From Orrella marina (GTDB lineage: Bacteria; Pseudomonadota; Gammaproteobacteria; Burkholderiales; Burkholderiaceae_B), in the NCBI RefSeq assembly GCF_003058465.1, contig NZ_CP028901.1, positions 124,001 to 188,000 of the forward strand: DNA of 64,000 nt, read 5' to 3'. Numbering within the stretch: the stretch's first letter is position 1; each line of letters starts with the position of its first letter. Under the pieces are notes generated by a model. The model did no database searches. It was given only the letters and a program-made list of their open reading frames with translations, and was not told the origin of the DNA. A program made the translations under genes and the position numbers. Below, piece by piece: positions 28,880 to 38,739 of this stretch.

Positions 28880-29137
28880 CTGAACACTCAGCGAACCAGC
28901 ACTCGTGACCCGGTCAGCATTTCAGTGTCTGTCTCAGCAAGCCTCCTGGCTCCCCGGCTTCCTGTCCAATCATCCTTTTGTTATCCGAACCATGTCATCC
29001 GACTTGCCTCACAGAAATCTCGACGTCACATTTGATCCCAGTCTGCGCTCACTATGCGTTTCGTTTGCTGGTATGTATCCCGGTCGAACTGATGCAGTTG
29101 GTGCCCGGTCCTGTGTCAACTACCGGTTTTTTTCACC

Positions 29138-31885
29138 ATGAAGAATCATGAACAATCTATTGCAGACGAGTCAGAACCCGCAAGCGAAGGTATCAACGAA
29201 GCAGAAAACTCCTCTTTGTCTCTTGAGGGCGTGACAGTACCGGAGCGGCAGTCCGATGCCGCTTGGGCCGAGGGCGCTCGCAAAGCGAATCCAGTGCTTC
29301 GAATCATTGCAGGCGATGATCAACCTGCTGCCAACGCTTTAAAGCTTCATCCACTGGCATCATGGCTTGCGTTCGGGGTACTGCTGGCCGCCGCCGTACC
29401 TGCACCCTCACACGCAAAGATGCCTGCGCCGAGTCAATCCTATTTCGCAACGGCGGAACGCTCTCATGTTCCAGTGACCCGCAGAAACGCCGCTCGTCCT
29501 CCAGTCAGACCGTCCCCGGTGCGTTCGTCTGGCACGAGTGGTTCGACGGCCCGGCGGCGTCAGGTCGCGATTGCTGCTCTCGCAGAGACTGGTTTTGTGT
29601 CCGATGGCGAGAGGCAAGGTGTCGGTGACCCAAACGACCAGGGTCCGGTCACCGACACTGCGCCGAGTGGCGCAATGACCGAGAGCCCCCGGGATGCTGA
29701 AGGGGTCAAGGGCACTGACGAGCAGGTGCTCGCCTCAGGCGTGTTCAGTCCGATCAAAGTTGTCGCCAGTCCGCTGGATGACGAACCATGGACGACAGTC
29801 ATTGGTCGGGAGAGGCTCGATCAGTGGCAGGTTCAGGACTGGAACCAGTTGGCTAACCGGGTCGACGCCGGGGTGAACTTCAACGCCACCGATGGCAGCA
29901 TCAACATTCGGGGACTGGACAAGAACAGGGTTCTGACCCGCATTGACGGGGTCCGGCAGTCATGGCTGTCGGATATCCGGTATGGCTATGGAACGAGTGT
30001 TCGCGGTGGGCTGAGCAGCCTGGATTTCAATGCAGTGTCCGACATCACCATCCAGCGAGGGGTAGACTCTGCTGCAGCCGGATCGGGCGCCATGGCAGGC
30101 CTGGTCGACGTTCGGACACTCGAGCCTGAGGATCTGCTTGCAAAACCTCGCAGCCGGGGCGGTGTTGCTGCTCTGATCAAGACCGGTATGCAATCGGTAG
30201 ATTCGAGCTGGCTGGTCAATGCGGCACTGGCTGGCCATGTCACAGACGACCTGACATGGATGCTGCAGGCCGGTGGACAGTTTGGCCATGAAACACACAA
30301 TCGAGGGACCGAGGGAGGATACGGAGTCACCCGGTCGCAGGCGAATCCGGCCAACTACAGCCTGCAAAACTACATCCTCAAATTACGCCAGAAGTTCGAG
30401 GGCGGACACCGGCTTGGACTGTCTGGCACATACTTTGAGCGTCAGGACGACAGAACAGATCTGAGTGCATCGCTCACCTACTACTACCCTGGGCAGGTAT
30501 TCACCAGCGATACAGTCAAGCGCAAGGCGATTGCACTGGATTACAACTGGGATGATCCTGCCGGCACAGGGATACTCGATTCAGTTGCACTCAATGCGTA
30601 CTGGCAGCAAGCCGATCTTGAGACCCAGCTCGATGGCAACCGCATCAAGAGCTATGCTCGTGGCCGACTGAAATACCCGTTTGGGCCCTATGGGCGCCAC
30701 TCAAGCATGCAGGAAACCACGCTTTCGGCCCAGGGGGTGGTTGTGAAGTCACTTCAAAGTGCCGCACTCAGGCAACGCTGGGAAGCCGGTGTGCAATGGT
30801 ATGGAACGCGTCTGACCCAGTTTGCAGGCGCTTCTGATAACTGCCCTGAACCTGTCGCTCGCTCATGCCCATTCATCAAGGCCAATCAGGCCGACATGCC
30901 GAACTCCAAAGGCAACCAATGGGGACTCTGGTTGCAGAATCGCATGACGTTCGGCCAGTTTGAAGTGACGCCGACGCTGCGCTATGACTATTACCAGCAA
31001 CGTCCTCAGAACACGTCTGACTTTGTGGCGAACCCTGCACACGTTCCCTTGCCTGATTCCTCAGGCGCAGCATGGTCTCCCAAGGTCCTGGTGGCATGGT
31101 CACCCTTGCCGGATTTCAGTGTGTACGCCCAGTACGCAAAAGGATTCACCGCTCCAACGGCGACGCAGTTGTTCAGTCGTTATGGAACGCCGCAGACCTA
31201 TCTCTACAAGGGCAATCCGCATCTCAAAGCCGAGACCAGCCATGGCTGGGAAACAGGTGTTCGCTACGAAAGTGCCAGGGCAGGCGCTGCGCTGACCTAC
31301 TTCGATAATCACTACAGCAACTTTATCCAGCAGGTTGTTGTAGCCGGGATGGACTTCAGGAGACCGTCGTATCCCATGCTGATTCAAGGTTTTGACAACC
31401 TCGAGAGCGTCCGGATTTACGGTGTTGAAGCAGGCGGTCACTGGAACTTTGCGCGTGGATGGCGACTGTCGGGCTCGCTGGCCTGGGCAGTCGGCAAGGA
31501 CCTGGGTACAGACCGGTATCTCAACTCCGTTGCGCCACTGACCGCGATGCTGGGGGTGAGTTACTCGCAGGACACGTGGGGCGTGGCTGCTCAGATCAAG
31601 GCGGCAACGTCACGTTCGAATGTTGCGTACCCCACCAAGGGACCTCAAGGACAGGGCCCGGACTTTCAGGCGCCAGGGTACGGCATCGTGGATGTGACTG
31701 CTTACTGGTCGCCTGCGGAGGTCAAGGGACTGACGATTCGAGCTGGCGTGTACAACCTCTTTAACAAAACCTACTGGAACGCACTCGATGTTCCGTCTGG
31801 TGCCGGACGAGGCATGAGTCGACCTGTGGATCTGTACACGCAGCCAGGGATCAACTACGGACTGACGGTGACTTACCGTTATTGA
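29138..31885 (+). CDS. TonB-dependent haem/haemoglobin-type outer-membrane receptor
   Basis: 915 residues. A TonB-box-like segment, GVFSPIKVVAS (about 206-216), precedes a plug domain with NFNATDGSINIRGLDKNRVLTRIDGVRQ and SDITIQRGVDSAAAGSGAMAG, typical of the haemoglobin/transferrin/lactoferrin receptor group. A 22-strand barrel follows, ending in LTVTYRY with a terminal aromatic residue as expected for BAM insertion. It would import haem or another iron source with TonB energy. Two oddities: the hydrophobic signal region (ASWLAFGVLLAAAVPAPSHA) begins only at about residue 74, after an acidic 70-residue extension, and about 110 low-complexity residues separate it from the TonB box. No ribosome site precedes the ATG, so the start may be wrong. 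No hmu/bhu import genes are adjacent. Confidence 0.92.
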   Translation: MKNHEQSIADESEPASEGINEAENSSLSLEGVTVPERQSDAAWAEGARKANPVLRIIAGDDQPAANALKLHPLASWLAFGVLLAAAVPAPSHAKMPAPSQSYFATAERSHVPVTRRNAARPPVRPSPVRSSGTSGSTARRRQVAIAALAETGFVSDGERQGVGDPNDQGPVTDTAPSGAMTESPRDAEGVKGTDEQVLASGVFSPIKVVASPLDDEPWTTVIGRERLDQWQVQDWNQLANRVDAGVNFNATDGSINIRGLDKNRVLTRIDGVRQSWLSDIRYGYGTSVRGGLSSLDFNAVSDITIQRGVDSAAAGSGAMAGLVDVRTLEPEDLLAKPRSRGGVAALIKTGMQSVDSSWLVNAALAGHVTDDLTWMLQAGGQFGHETHNRGTEGGYGVTRSQANPANYSLQNYILKLRQKFEGGHRLGLSGTYFERQDDRTDLSASLTYYYPGQVFTSDTVKRKAIALDYNWDDPAGTGILDSVALNAYWQQADLETQLDGNRIKSYARGRLKYPFGPYGRHSSMQETTLSAQGVVVKSLQSAALRQRWEAGVQWYGTRLTQFAGASDNCPEPVARSCPFIKANQADMPNSKGNQWGLWLQNRMTFGQFEVTPTLRYDYYQQRPQNTSDFVANPAHVPLPDSSGAAWSPKVLVAWSPLPDFSVYAQYAKGFTAPTATQLFSRYGTPQTYLYKGNPHLKAETSHGWETGVRYESARAGAALTYFDNHYSNFIQQVVVAGMDFRRPSYPMLIQGFDNLESVRIYGVEAGGHWNFARGWRLSGSLAWAVGKDLGTDRYLNSVAPLTAMLGVSYSQDTWGVAAQIKAATSRSNVAYPTKGPQGQGPDFQAPGYGIVDVTAYWSPAEVKGLTIRAGVYNLFNKTYWNALDVPSGAGRGMSRPVDLYTQPGINYGLTVTYRY

Positions 31886-31901
31886 CGGGCAGAGGGTCGG
31901 T

Positions 31902-31952
31902 TGATGGTTGCTTGAAGGTTGCCTGAAGGTCACATGAAGGTCGCGTGAAGGT
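31902..31952. repeat. 11-bp phased repeat of tgaaggt, 5 copies
   Basis: tgaaggt recurs at 31913, 31924, 31935 and 31946, with a degenerate tgatggt at 31902: an exact 11-bp period just after the receptor stop. Confidence 0.8.
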
Positions 31953-32076
31953 CGAATATCAGGCCGATACGTCCGGGATCGCTGGCTGACCTTCAAGCAC
32001 AAGCCTGTTGCCCTATCACGTGATGGCCGATCCGATGATTGCCAGAACGGCCATTCGTACAGAATAGCCAGTCACT

Positions 32077-32105
32077 ATCATTGCCGATCCCGGATCGGCA
32101 ATGAT
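32077..32105 (+). terminator. Hairpin after the TonB receptor gene
   Basis: Perfect 12-bp arms atcattgccgat / atcggcaatgat with loop cccgg. The region 31886-32252 otherwise holds only the phased repeat. Confidence 0.65.
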
Positions 32106-32252
32106 TTCATGCCCCTGGTTGCATTGCCACGTGCCAGAGCTGGCTGTCCGCCTGATCACTTTTATAGTCGCATCCCGGAGTGCCGATATAGCATCAGCAG
32201 GTGTTGATCATGCGTATGATAGATAGCGATGAAAAACCAACAGAGACCCAAC

Positions 32253-32726
32253 ATGAAGACCTTGTGGCTTGTACGTCACGCTCAGGCTGTTCCGTATGAG
32301 GACAACAATCAGGACAAAGACCGTCGTCTGACTGATCTCGGAACCGAGCAAGCCAGCAAACTGGCCAGTTTTTTACAGGACGAGAATGTCAAGGTTGATC
32401 TGATGATTGTCAGCTCCGCCACCCGTACCCAGCAAACAGCCAACATCATTCAGCAATCGACTCAAGGTGTCGTCGGTTCGAGTCTGGTGGTGGATGATCT
32501 TTACCTGGCGACGCAGGACGCTTTGTGGGAGATCGTGACTCAGGTGGATGACGCTACCGAGTCGCTGATGATCGTCGGACACAATCCGGGACTCGAGATG
32601 CTGGCGGTACGCTTTCTCCCCTCCTTGACGGGACTCGGTACCGGGGATCTCGTCAAAGTCCGTTTCGACTGCTTGTCCTGGGCAGAGGCTGGACCAGATG
32701 TGGTGACCGAGGCACGTCACATCTGA
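32253..32726 (+). CDS. sixA: Phosphohistidine phosphatase SixA
   Basis: 157 residues from ATG 32253 (MKTLWLVRHAQA); a second in-frame ATG at 32229 adds eight. The histidine-phosphatase signature LVRHAQA carries the catalytic His, SSATRTQQTA a conserved Arg, and MIVGHNPGLEML the second catalytic His near residue 108. Length matches SixA, which removes phosphate from phosphohistidine in the cytoplasm (in E. coli, on ArcB or the nitrogen PTS). It is a single-gene unit, convergent with the copper chaperone gene. Confidence 0.93.
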   Translation: MKTLWLVRHAQAVPYEDNNQDKDRRLTDLGTEQASKLASFLQDENVKVDLMIVSSATRTQQTANIIQQSTQGVVGSSLVVDDLYLATQDALWEIVTQVDDATESLMIVGHNPGLEMLAVRFLPSLTGLGTGDLVKVRFDCLSWAEAGPDVVTEARHI

Positions 32727-32841
32727 GCAGCAGGGTCTTTAGTAAAGGCGCGGCAACTGCATTTTTCCGGGGGTTGAACCGGAGTCCGACGGCTTGTCGA
32801 GTGCTGCACTCCCACAGACCCTGTGTCTGGCCGGATCTCAG

Positions 32842-32867
32842 AGGCGACTCAGTGGCCTGAGTCGCCT
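32842..32867. terminator. Bidirectional hairpin between sixA and the PCu(A)C gene
   Basis: Perfect 11-bp arms aggcgactcag / ctgagtcgcct with loop tggc, with additional outer pairing ccgga / tccgg. Confidence 0.65.
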
Positions 32868-32884
32868 GTCCGGGGTTCGTTGGT

Positions 32885-33412
32885 TTAGTGGCCGTGTCCG
32901 TGACCTTGCCCTTGACTCATTCCCATGCCGTGGCTACCCATGTTCTGACCACTGCCGCTTCTGGGTTGGTAAGTCGGCGGCATCACTTCGAATTCGACGG
33001 TTGCTGGCTGGGCTGCGTCGAAGTTCAGAACCAGCGGTATATGGTCATCAGGTTTGAAGGGTTCCTTTAGCCCGATGAACATGATGTGGTATCCACCCGG
33101 TTCCAGTTTGACCTCGCCTTTGGCCGGCACAGGAATACCCTGTACTTCGCGCATTTTGGCGACACCGCCTTCGCGCACAATGGTGTGCAGTTCGATGCGG
33201 TCAGCGCGGTCACTGTCGATGCTCACGAGTTCCAGGGGCTGGTCTGACTGATTGGTGATCGTCAGGTAGCCAGCACCGTTTTTTTGTCCGGGCACGGAAC
33301 CGCGAATCCAGCTGTCGCTAAAGGACGTGATTGATTCCTGGGCGAACGCGCCGGATGCGAACGTGGACAGGGAGAGGGCCGCTGCAGCGGCAATTGAGAC
33401 TAAGCGTGACAT
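32885..33412 (-). CDS. PCu(A)C copper chaperone
   Basis: 175 residues with a Sec signal peptide (ending GAFAQ). The PCu(A)C copper site is present: His in ELHTIVREGGVAKM (H-x10-M, about residues 76-87), then GGYHIMF with the HxM pair near 108. The C-terminal 25 residues are a Met/His/Gly-rich tail ending GHGHGH that probably adds metal capacity. It works in the periplasm, delivering Cu(I) towards cytochrome oxidase Cu-A together with SCO-type proteins; one SCO gene lies at 16.5 kb. The DUF2946 gene upstream on the same strand may be co-transcribed. Confidence 0.95.
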   Translation of the reverse strand: MSRLVSIAAAAALSLSTFASGAFAQESITSFSDSWIRGSVPGQKNGAGYLTITNQSDQPLELVSIDSDRADRIELHTIVREGGVAKMREVQGIPVPAKGEVKLEPGGYHIMFIGLKEPFKPDDHIPLVLNFDAAQPATVEFEVMPPTYQPRSGSGQNMGSHGMGMSQGQGHGHGH

Positions 33413-33530
33413 GATTAAAACTCCAGCAATAAGCGGAAATACTCAGCAGAAAAAATTCAGCAGAAATAGTTCGACAGATAAGAATCAGCAAAGTGAGTCA
33501 GACTCACATTGATCAATGTTGCGTACTGAC

Positions 33531-33950
33531 TCAGGCTGCAGGAGGGGCTCTGGGGAGTGCGCCCGGCCACGGTTGCGTGCTCGGCGGATCATTGAGTGCC
33601 AGGACCCTTGTGAAAAGAAGGCCAGGGTCTTCCGCAAAAACAAGGCTCGGGTTGGGGCCTGGAAAGACATCTTGATGGCTGCTTGCACAGAGCAGGCAGT
33701 GATCCGCAAGGAAGATGCCATCAGCGGGAGCCTCTGACCCGGACAGTCCGGTTTCCGACGGCTCGGCGGCTGATCGAAGATCGATGTACTTCAACCCGGT
33801 TGCCGTGCAGACCGCCACCATCCATCGATCATTGATGGTCGAGTCGGCTAGCATGACATGGCTGAACGCTGGCGCAACCATCTTCAACAAGATGGCCGTC
33901 AGTAACCAGAGACCAAACAGACGCTGGCGTTTGCGCGTGAACATTCCCAT
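33531..33950 (-). CDS. DUF2946 family protein
   Basis: 139 residues. N-terminal signal-like helix (GLWLLTAILLKMVAPAFSHVML), a central Cys in AVCTATG and the conserved HCLLCAS motif near residue 84, as expected for DUF2946. The C-terminus is Pro-rich. The function is not established, but the family often sits beside copper-handling or TonB genes, and here it lies 118 bp upstream of the PCu(A)C gene on the same strand. A periplasmic or membrane role in copper handling is an inference from this context and the HxxC motif. Confidence 0.85.
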   Translation of the reverse strand: MGMFTRKRQRLFGLWLLTAILLKMVAPAFSHVMLADSTINDRWMVAVCTATGLKYIDLRSAAEPSETGLSGSEAPADGIFLADHCLLCASSHQDVFPGPNPSLVFAEDPGLLFTRVLALNDPPSTQPWPGALPRAPPAA

Positions 33951-33963
33951 CCCCAGATTGTAA

Positions 33964-33981
33964 GTCGGATCTGCATCCGAC
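33964..33981 (-). terminator. Small hairpin before the DUF2946 gene
   Basis: Perfect arms gtcggat / atccgac with loop ctgc, between the end of the 59-residue gene and the DUF2946 start. Possibly a terminator for the SLAC1 transcript. Confidence 0.3.
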
Positions 33982-34176
33982 GAACGAGCACGGGCGTGTG
34001 CGACTCACCTGTACCCGGTGTCCGTGCGTTGCGCTACGTTCTCCCAAGTTATTCTGCGTGGCAGTGCGGCCTTTTGTTCTGGCTCAGTGTCGCGGCGGGT
34101 TGCCGTACCAGGTCGAGCGTCAGCCCCTTCCATGTCGGCTCCTTCCATATCAGCCCACTTCTGAGCCGAACTTCTG

Positions 34177-34356
34177 TCATCCATACACGTGACACATGTT
34201 CGCAGAGGTGGGGTTCGGCTCGTACATTAACCAGACCAGAGCGAGCAGGGCGACCATGAGCACCAGAAACAGCTTGCATCCCTTGCCGCACGTAAAGTTC
34301 TCCCGGCCAGGACTTCGCTCATTGTCTGGGCCAGCGGGGGGTCTCATCGGGCTCAT
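34177..34356 (-). CDS. 59-residue single-pass membrane protein overlapping the SLAC1 gene
   Basis: ATG at 34356 overlaps the TGA of the SLAC1/TDT gene in ATGA, the classic arrangement for coupled translation. The frame is open for 59 codons to a TGA at 34179-34177. The product has a Pro/Arg-rich N-terminus, a CGKGC motif at 23-27 and then one strongly hydrophobic helix (LFLVLMVALLALVWLMY, about 29-45), ending in a short polar tail with a further Cys. I do not recognise the family. The overlap and helix support a real gene, perhaps a small subunit or partner of the channel; function is unknown. Confidence 0.6.
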   Translation of the reverse strand: MSPMRPPAGPDNERSPGRENFTCGKGCKLFLVLMVALLALVWLMYEPNPTSANMCHVYG

Positions 34357-35408
34357 CTCTGCTGCGCGGGTTCAGGCGCGGGTTCAGGTCCAAACAGATC
34401 TCCGCCGAGTCCGGCCTTGATGGTCTTGACGGTGAGTACGGCGACGAGGAAAGAGAGGGCGGCCAGCAGTCCGACCGAGAGGATAGCCAGACCTGCGTAC
34501 TGAGTCAGCGTAAACATCCGGATCGCTGCGAGCGTGAGTGCTGCCACCGGAAACGCGTAAGCCCATCCCGAGACAAAGAATGGCAGGCGCATGAATCGGG
34601 TGAGGTTGCTTGCCAGCAGCAAACCAATGAACAGCCCTGTGTAGAAGAGCACCCGTGTCAATGTTGTCAGTCCATTGGTTTCCAGAGCATGCAGTGCCAG
34701 AAATCCGACTGCTGGCGGTGCCAGCAAGATAAAGAGTGTCGGCTGCAGTCGGGAAGCCAGTGGCTTGTGAAAGATCAGACGTGCGATGACGATGGTCATC
34801 ATGATCATCCAGAACACGAAGCCCGTGCTGAAGAAGAACCAGCTCAGCTCCACGTAGCCCAGTGGTACCCCGGCAACCGGGATCAGCATGTTACCCACCA
34901 CCGGGATGAACCACGCGGGGTTGACGTGACCCGGTTGAAACCGCTCCTGATGCAGCCAGCTGTTCACAGTGGCCAGTGTGCTCACAAGCATCCCGATCGT
35001 GCCTGTCGCCCACAGAAAACGGGCAATGCCATCGTAGGCAGGTAACCAGAGTTGGGCCAGCAGGATTGCGCCAATCGGAATCGTCGCAAAAAAATTGAGT
35101 TTGACAGGGTGCTCGAACTCGGCCCGGACGGCTGGGAAGTACCACGCAGTTTTGAAGGTGTACGCCAGAACAAGCCCGAGAAACAACACTGTCGTGAACA
35201 CCCTGAGGACCGCGCCGATCGCATCAGCACCCGCAACGCCGATCTGCCCTGCGGCCATCCATGCCAGTGTCAGCCCCGCGAATCCCATCACGGATGCAAA
35301 AAGATTGACCGGAAAGTGAACCAGTGTGCTGTCAGCCAGTATATGACGCCCGGCATTGTCCTGACCTGTGTAAACAGACTGACTGGTGCGGTTCGGATCG
35401 GTGCTCAT
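34353..35408 (-). CDS. SLAC1/TDT family anion channel or tellurite-resistance/dicarboxylate transporter
   Basis: 351 residues with about ten hydrophobic helices. GAGGAA precedes the ATG. HFPVNLFASVMGFAGLTLAW near residue 31 is the characteristic first helix of the TDT/SLAC1 group, followed by the usual NPAWFIPVVGNMLIPVAG segment near 165. Members include TehA, Mae1 and plant SLAC1, which conduct anions such as nitrate, chloride or dicarboxylates, or export sulphite, so the substrate cannot be fixed. The C-terminal Pro/Glu-rich tail runs into the start of a small membrane protein gene with a four-base overlap. Confidence 0.92.
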   Translation of the reverse strand: MSTDPNRTSQSVYTGQDNAGRHILADSTLVHFPVNLFASVMGFAGLTLAWMAAGQIGVAGADAIGAVLRVFTTVLFLGLVLAYTFKTAWYFPAVRAEFEHPVKLNFFATIPIGAILLAQLWLPAYDGIARFLWATGTIGMLVSTLATVNSWLHQERFQPGHVNPAWFIPVVGNMLIPVAGVPLGYVELSWFFFSTGFVFWMIMMTIVIARLIFHKPLASRLQPTLFILLAPPAVGFLALHALETNGLTTLTRVLFYTGLFIGLLLASNLTRFMRLPFFVSGWAYAFPVAALTLAAIRMFTLTQYAGLAILSVGLLAALSFLVAVLTVKTIKAGLGGDLFGPEPAPEPAQQR

Positions 35409-37562
<2,154 letters not shown>

Positions 37563-37591
37563 TTCTTTTGTCGCCTGACAGGTGTTCAGTG

Positions 37592-37622
37592 CGGGGCGCA
37601 ATCCAGTTCGGATCGCGCCCCG
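37592..37622 (+). terminator. gdhA terminator
   Basis: 13-bp arms (cggggcgcaatcc / ggatcgcgccccg, one mismatch) with a 5-base loop, 29 bases after the stop and followed by tatttg. Confidence 0.75.
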
Positions 37623-37845
37623 TATTTGATTGAAGGCGAGCAGCTTCAATGGCTTGCACCATCAGGGAGCGCGTGCTTCGCCCGCAATCAGTGCCAGATC
37701 CTGGCACCGAATAATCTGCAACCAACTCCGGTGCTGTCACCCGCGGTGTGCACGTGTTCTCAGGTTGTAGCGGTTCCCGCCTCCACCTGCTCATATCCGG
37801 GCATTTTCTCGATCGCACGCTTTCTCGACCGTACATTTCCAAGTC

Positions 37846-37885
37846 TGTGCACTTGTGCACTTGTGCAATTGCGCACCTGCGCACT
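37846..37885. repeat. 8-bp tandem repeat, 5 copies
   Basis: tgtgcact, tgtgcact, tgtgcaat, tgcgcacc, tgcgcact. Each copy contains an internal palindrome-like gcac/gtgc. Confidence 0.8.
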
Positions 37886-38739
37886 TGCGGCGGTGGACGG
37901 GTTTTCTGAAAAGGATGCCAAGGATGCTGGGATAGCTTTTCGGGAGTGTGAGCCGATTTTTCTGTTACATCAGTACCTTCGCCAGATCTCCACGGACTGA
38001 GCAGAAGCCGGGCGGATTACGTTCGATATCCTGTGTTGTCAGTCGGGCTCAAACCTGGCTTCATCTTCAAGCTGGCGAGTCCCGCACGATTCTCGCAGAT
38101 GTCAGCAGGGGTGGTTGCGTAATACTTGATCAATATCATTTTTATATCATCAAGGTACCGTTAATATAGTGTTGTTTTTTTTGCATATCAATCATTATTT
38201 ATATCAATGACATAGCTCTGATTTGCTATGATGCAGTGCACAATAACTGAATTTCAAGCACGCCGACCCGTATCATGACTGTCATAATGTGAGAGTCAGT
38301 CAGTAGCTTCAAATGGTAGTTTCATGCGGTGGGTAGTTTTATTCGGTGCCGCAGGCTTGCCGGTTCGACTTACGTACTTTCCCGGCATTTTCATGGCACT
38401 TTCCCGATTCGTGTTCTGTGAGTTCTTTCCTTGCTAACCGCCGGATCGTTTGAGCGCAGGCTGAGTTCGAGAGCGGGCCGCAGATCTGTGGCGTGAAGCG
38501 GAATCTGACGTGTCCCCAGTCTCTGTTTCCCCTTGCTCTGAACCTTGCTCATATACGACGAGATGTCAGGCGGATCTCTCTCAATTTTCTGGTGATCCGA
38601 CTGTTCCAGGCACCGGGCGATGCAGCTTCTCCTGCTCTCTCATCCTCTGGATCTCGGGACCACTATTCATTTGATCATCGCCAGGCAAGGCGCCACGTGC
38701 CGTCTTGCCGAGTCTTGCAGGAGTGTTTGCGTATCCGCC

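Larger units (their letters stand above)
27885..29137. other. Long divergent intergenic region between haem sensor and haem receptor
   Basis: About 1.25 kb with no supported gene. The stretch 28290-28400 is AT-rich and a plausible promoter/Fur region, but no convincing Fur box was found. It contains hairpins at 28456-28480 and 28848-28879 and a 14-bp tandem repeat. Confidence 0.55.
37563..38739. other. Long intergenic region with AT-rich block
   Basis: Nearly 1.2 kb. It contains the gdhA terminator, an 8-bp tandem repeat, and a very AT-rich stretch at 38130-38230 with repeated atatca motifs that may be a regulatory or nucleoid-protein binding region. No gene is supported. Confidence 0.5.
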
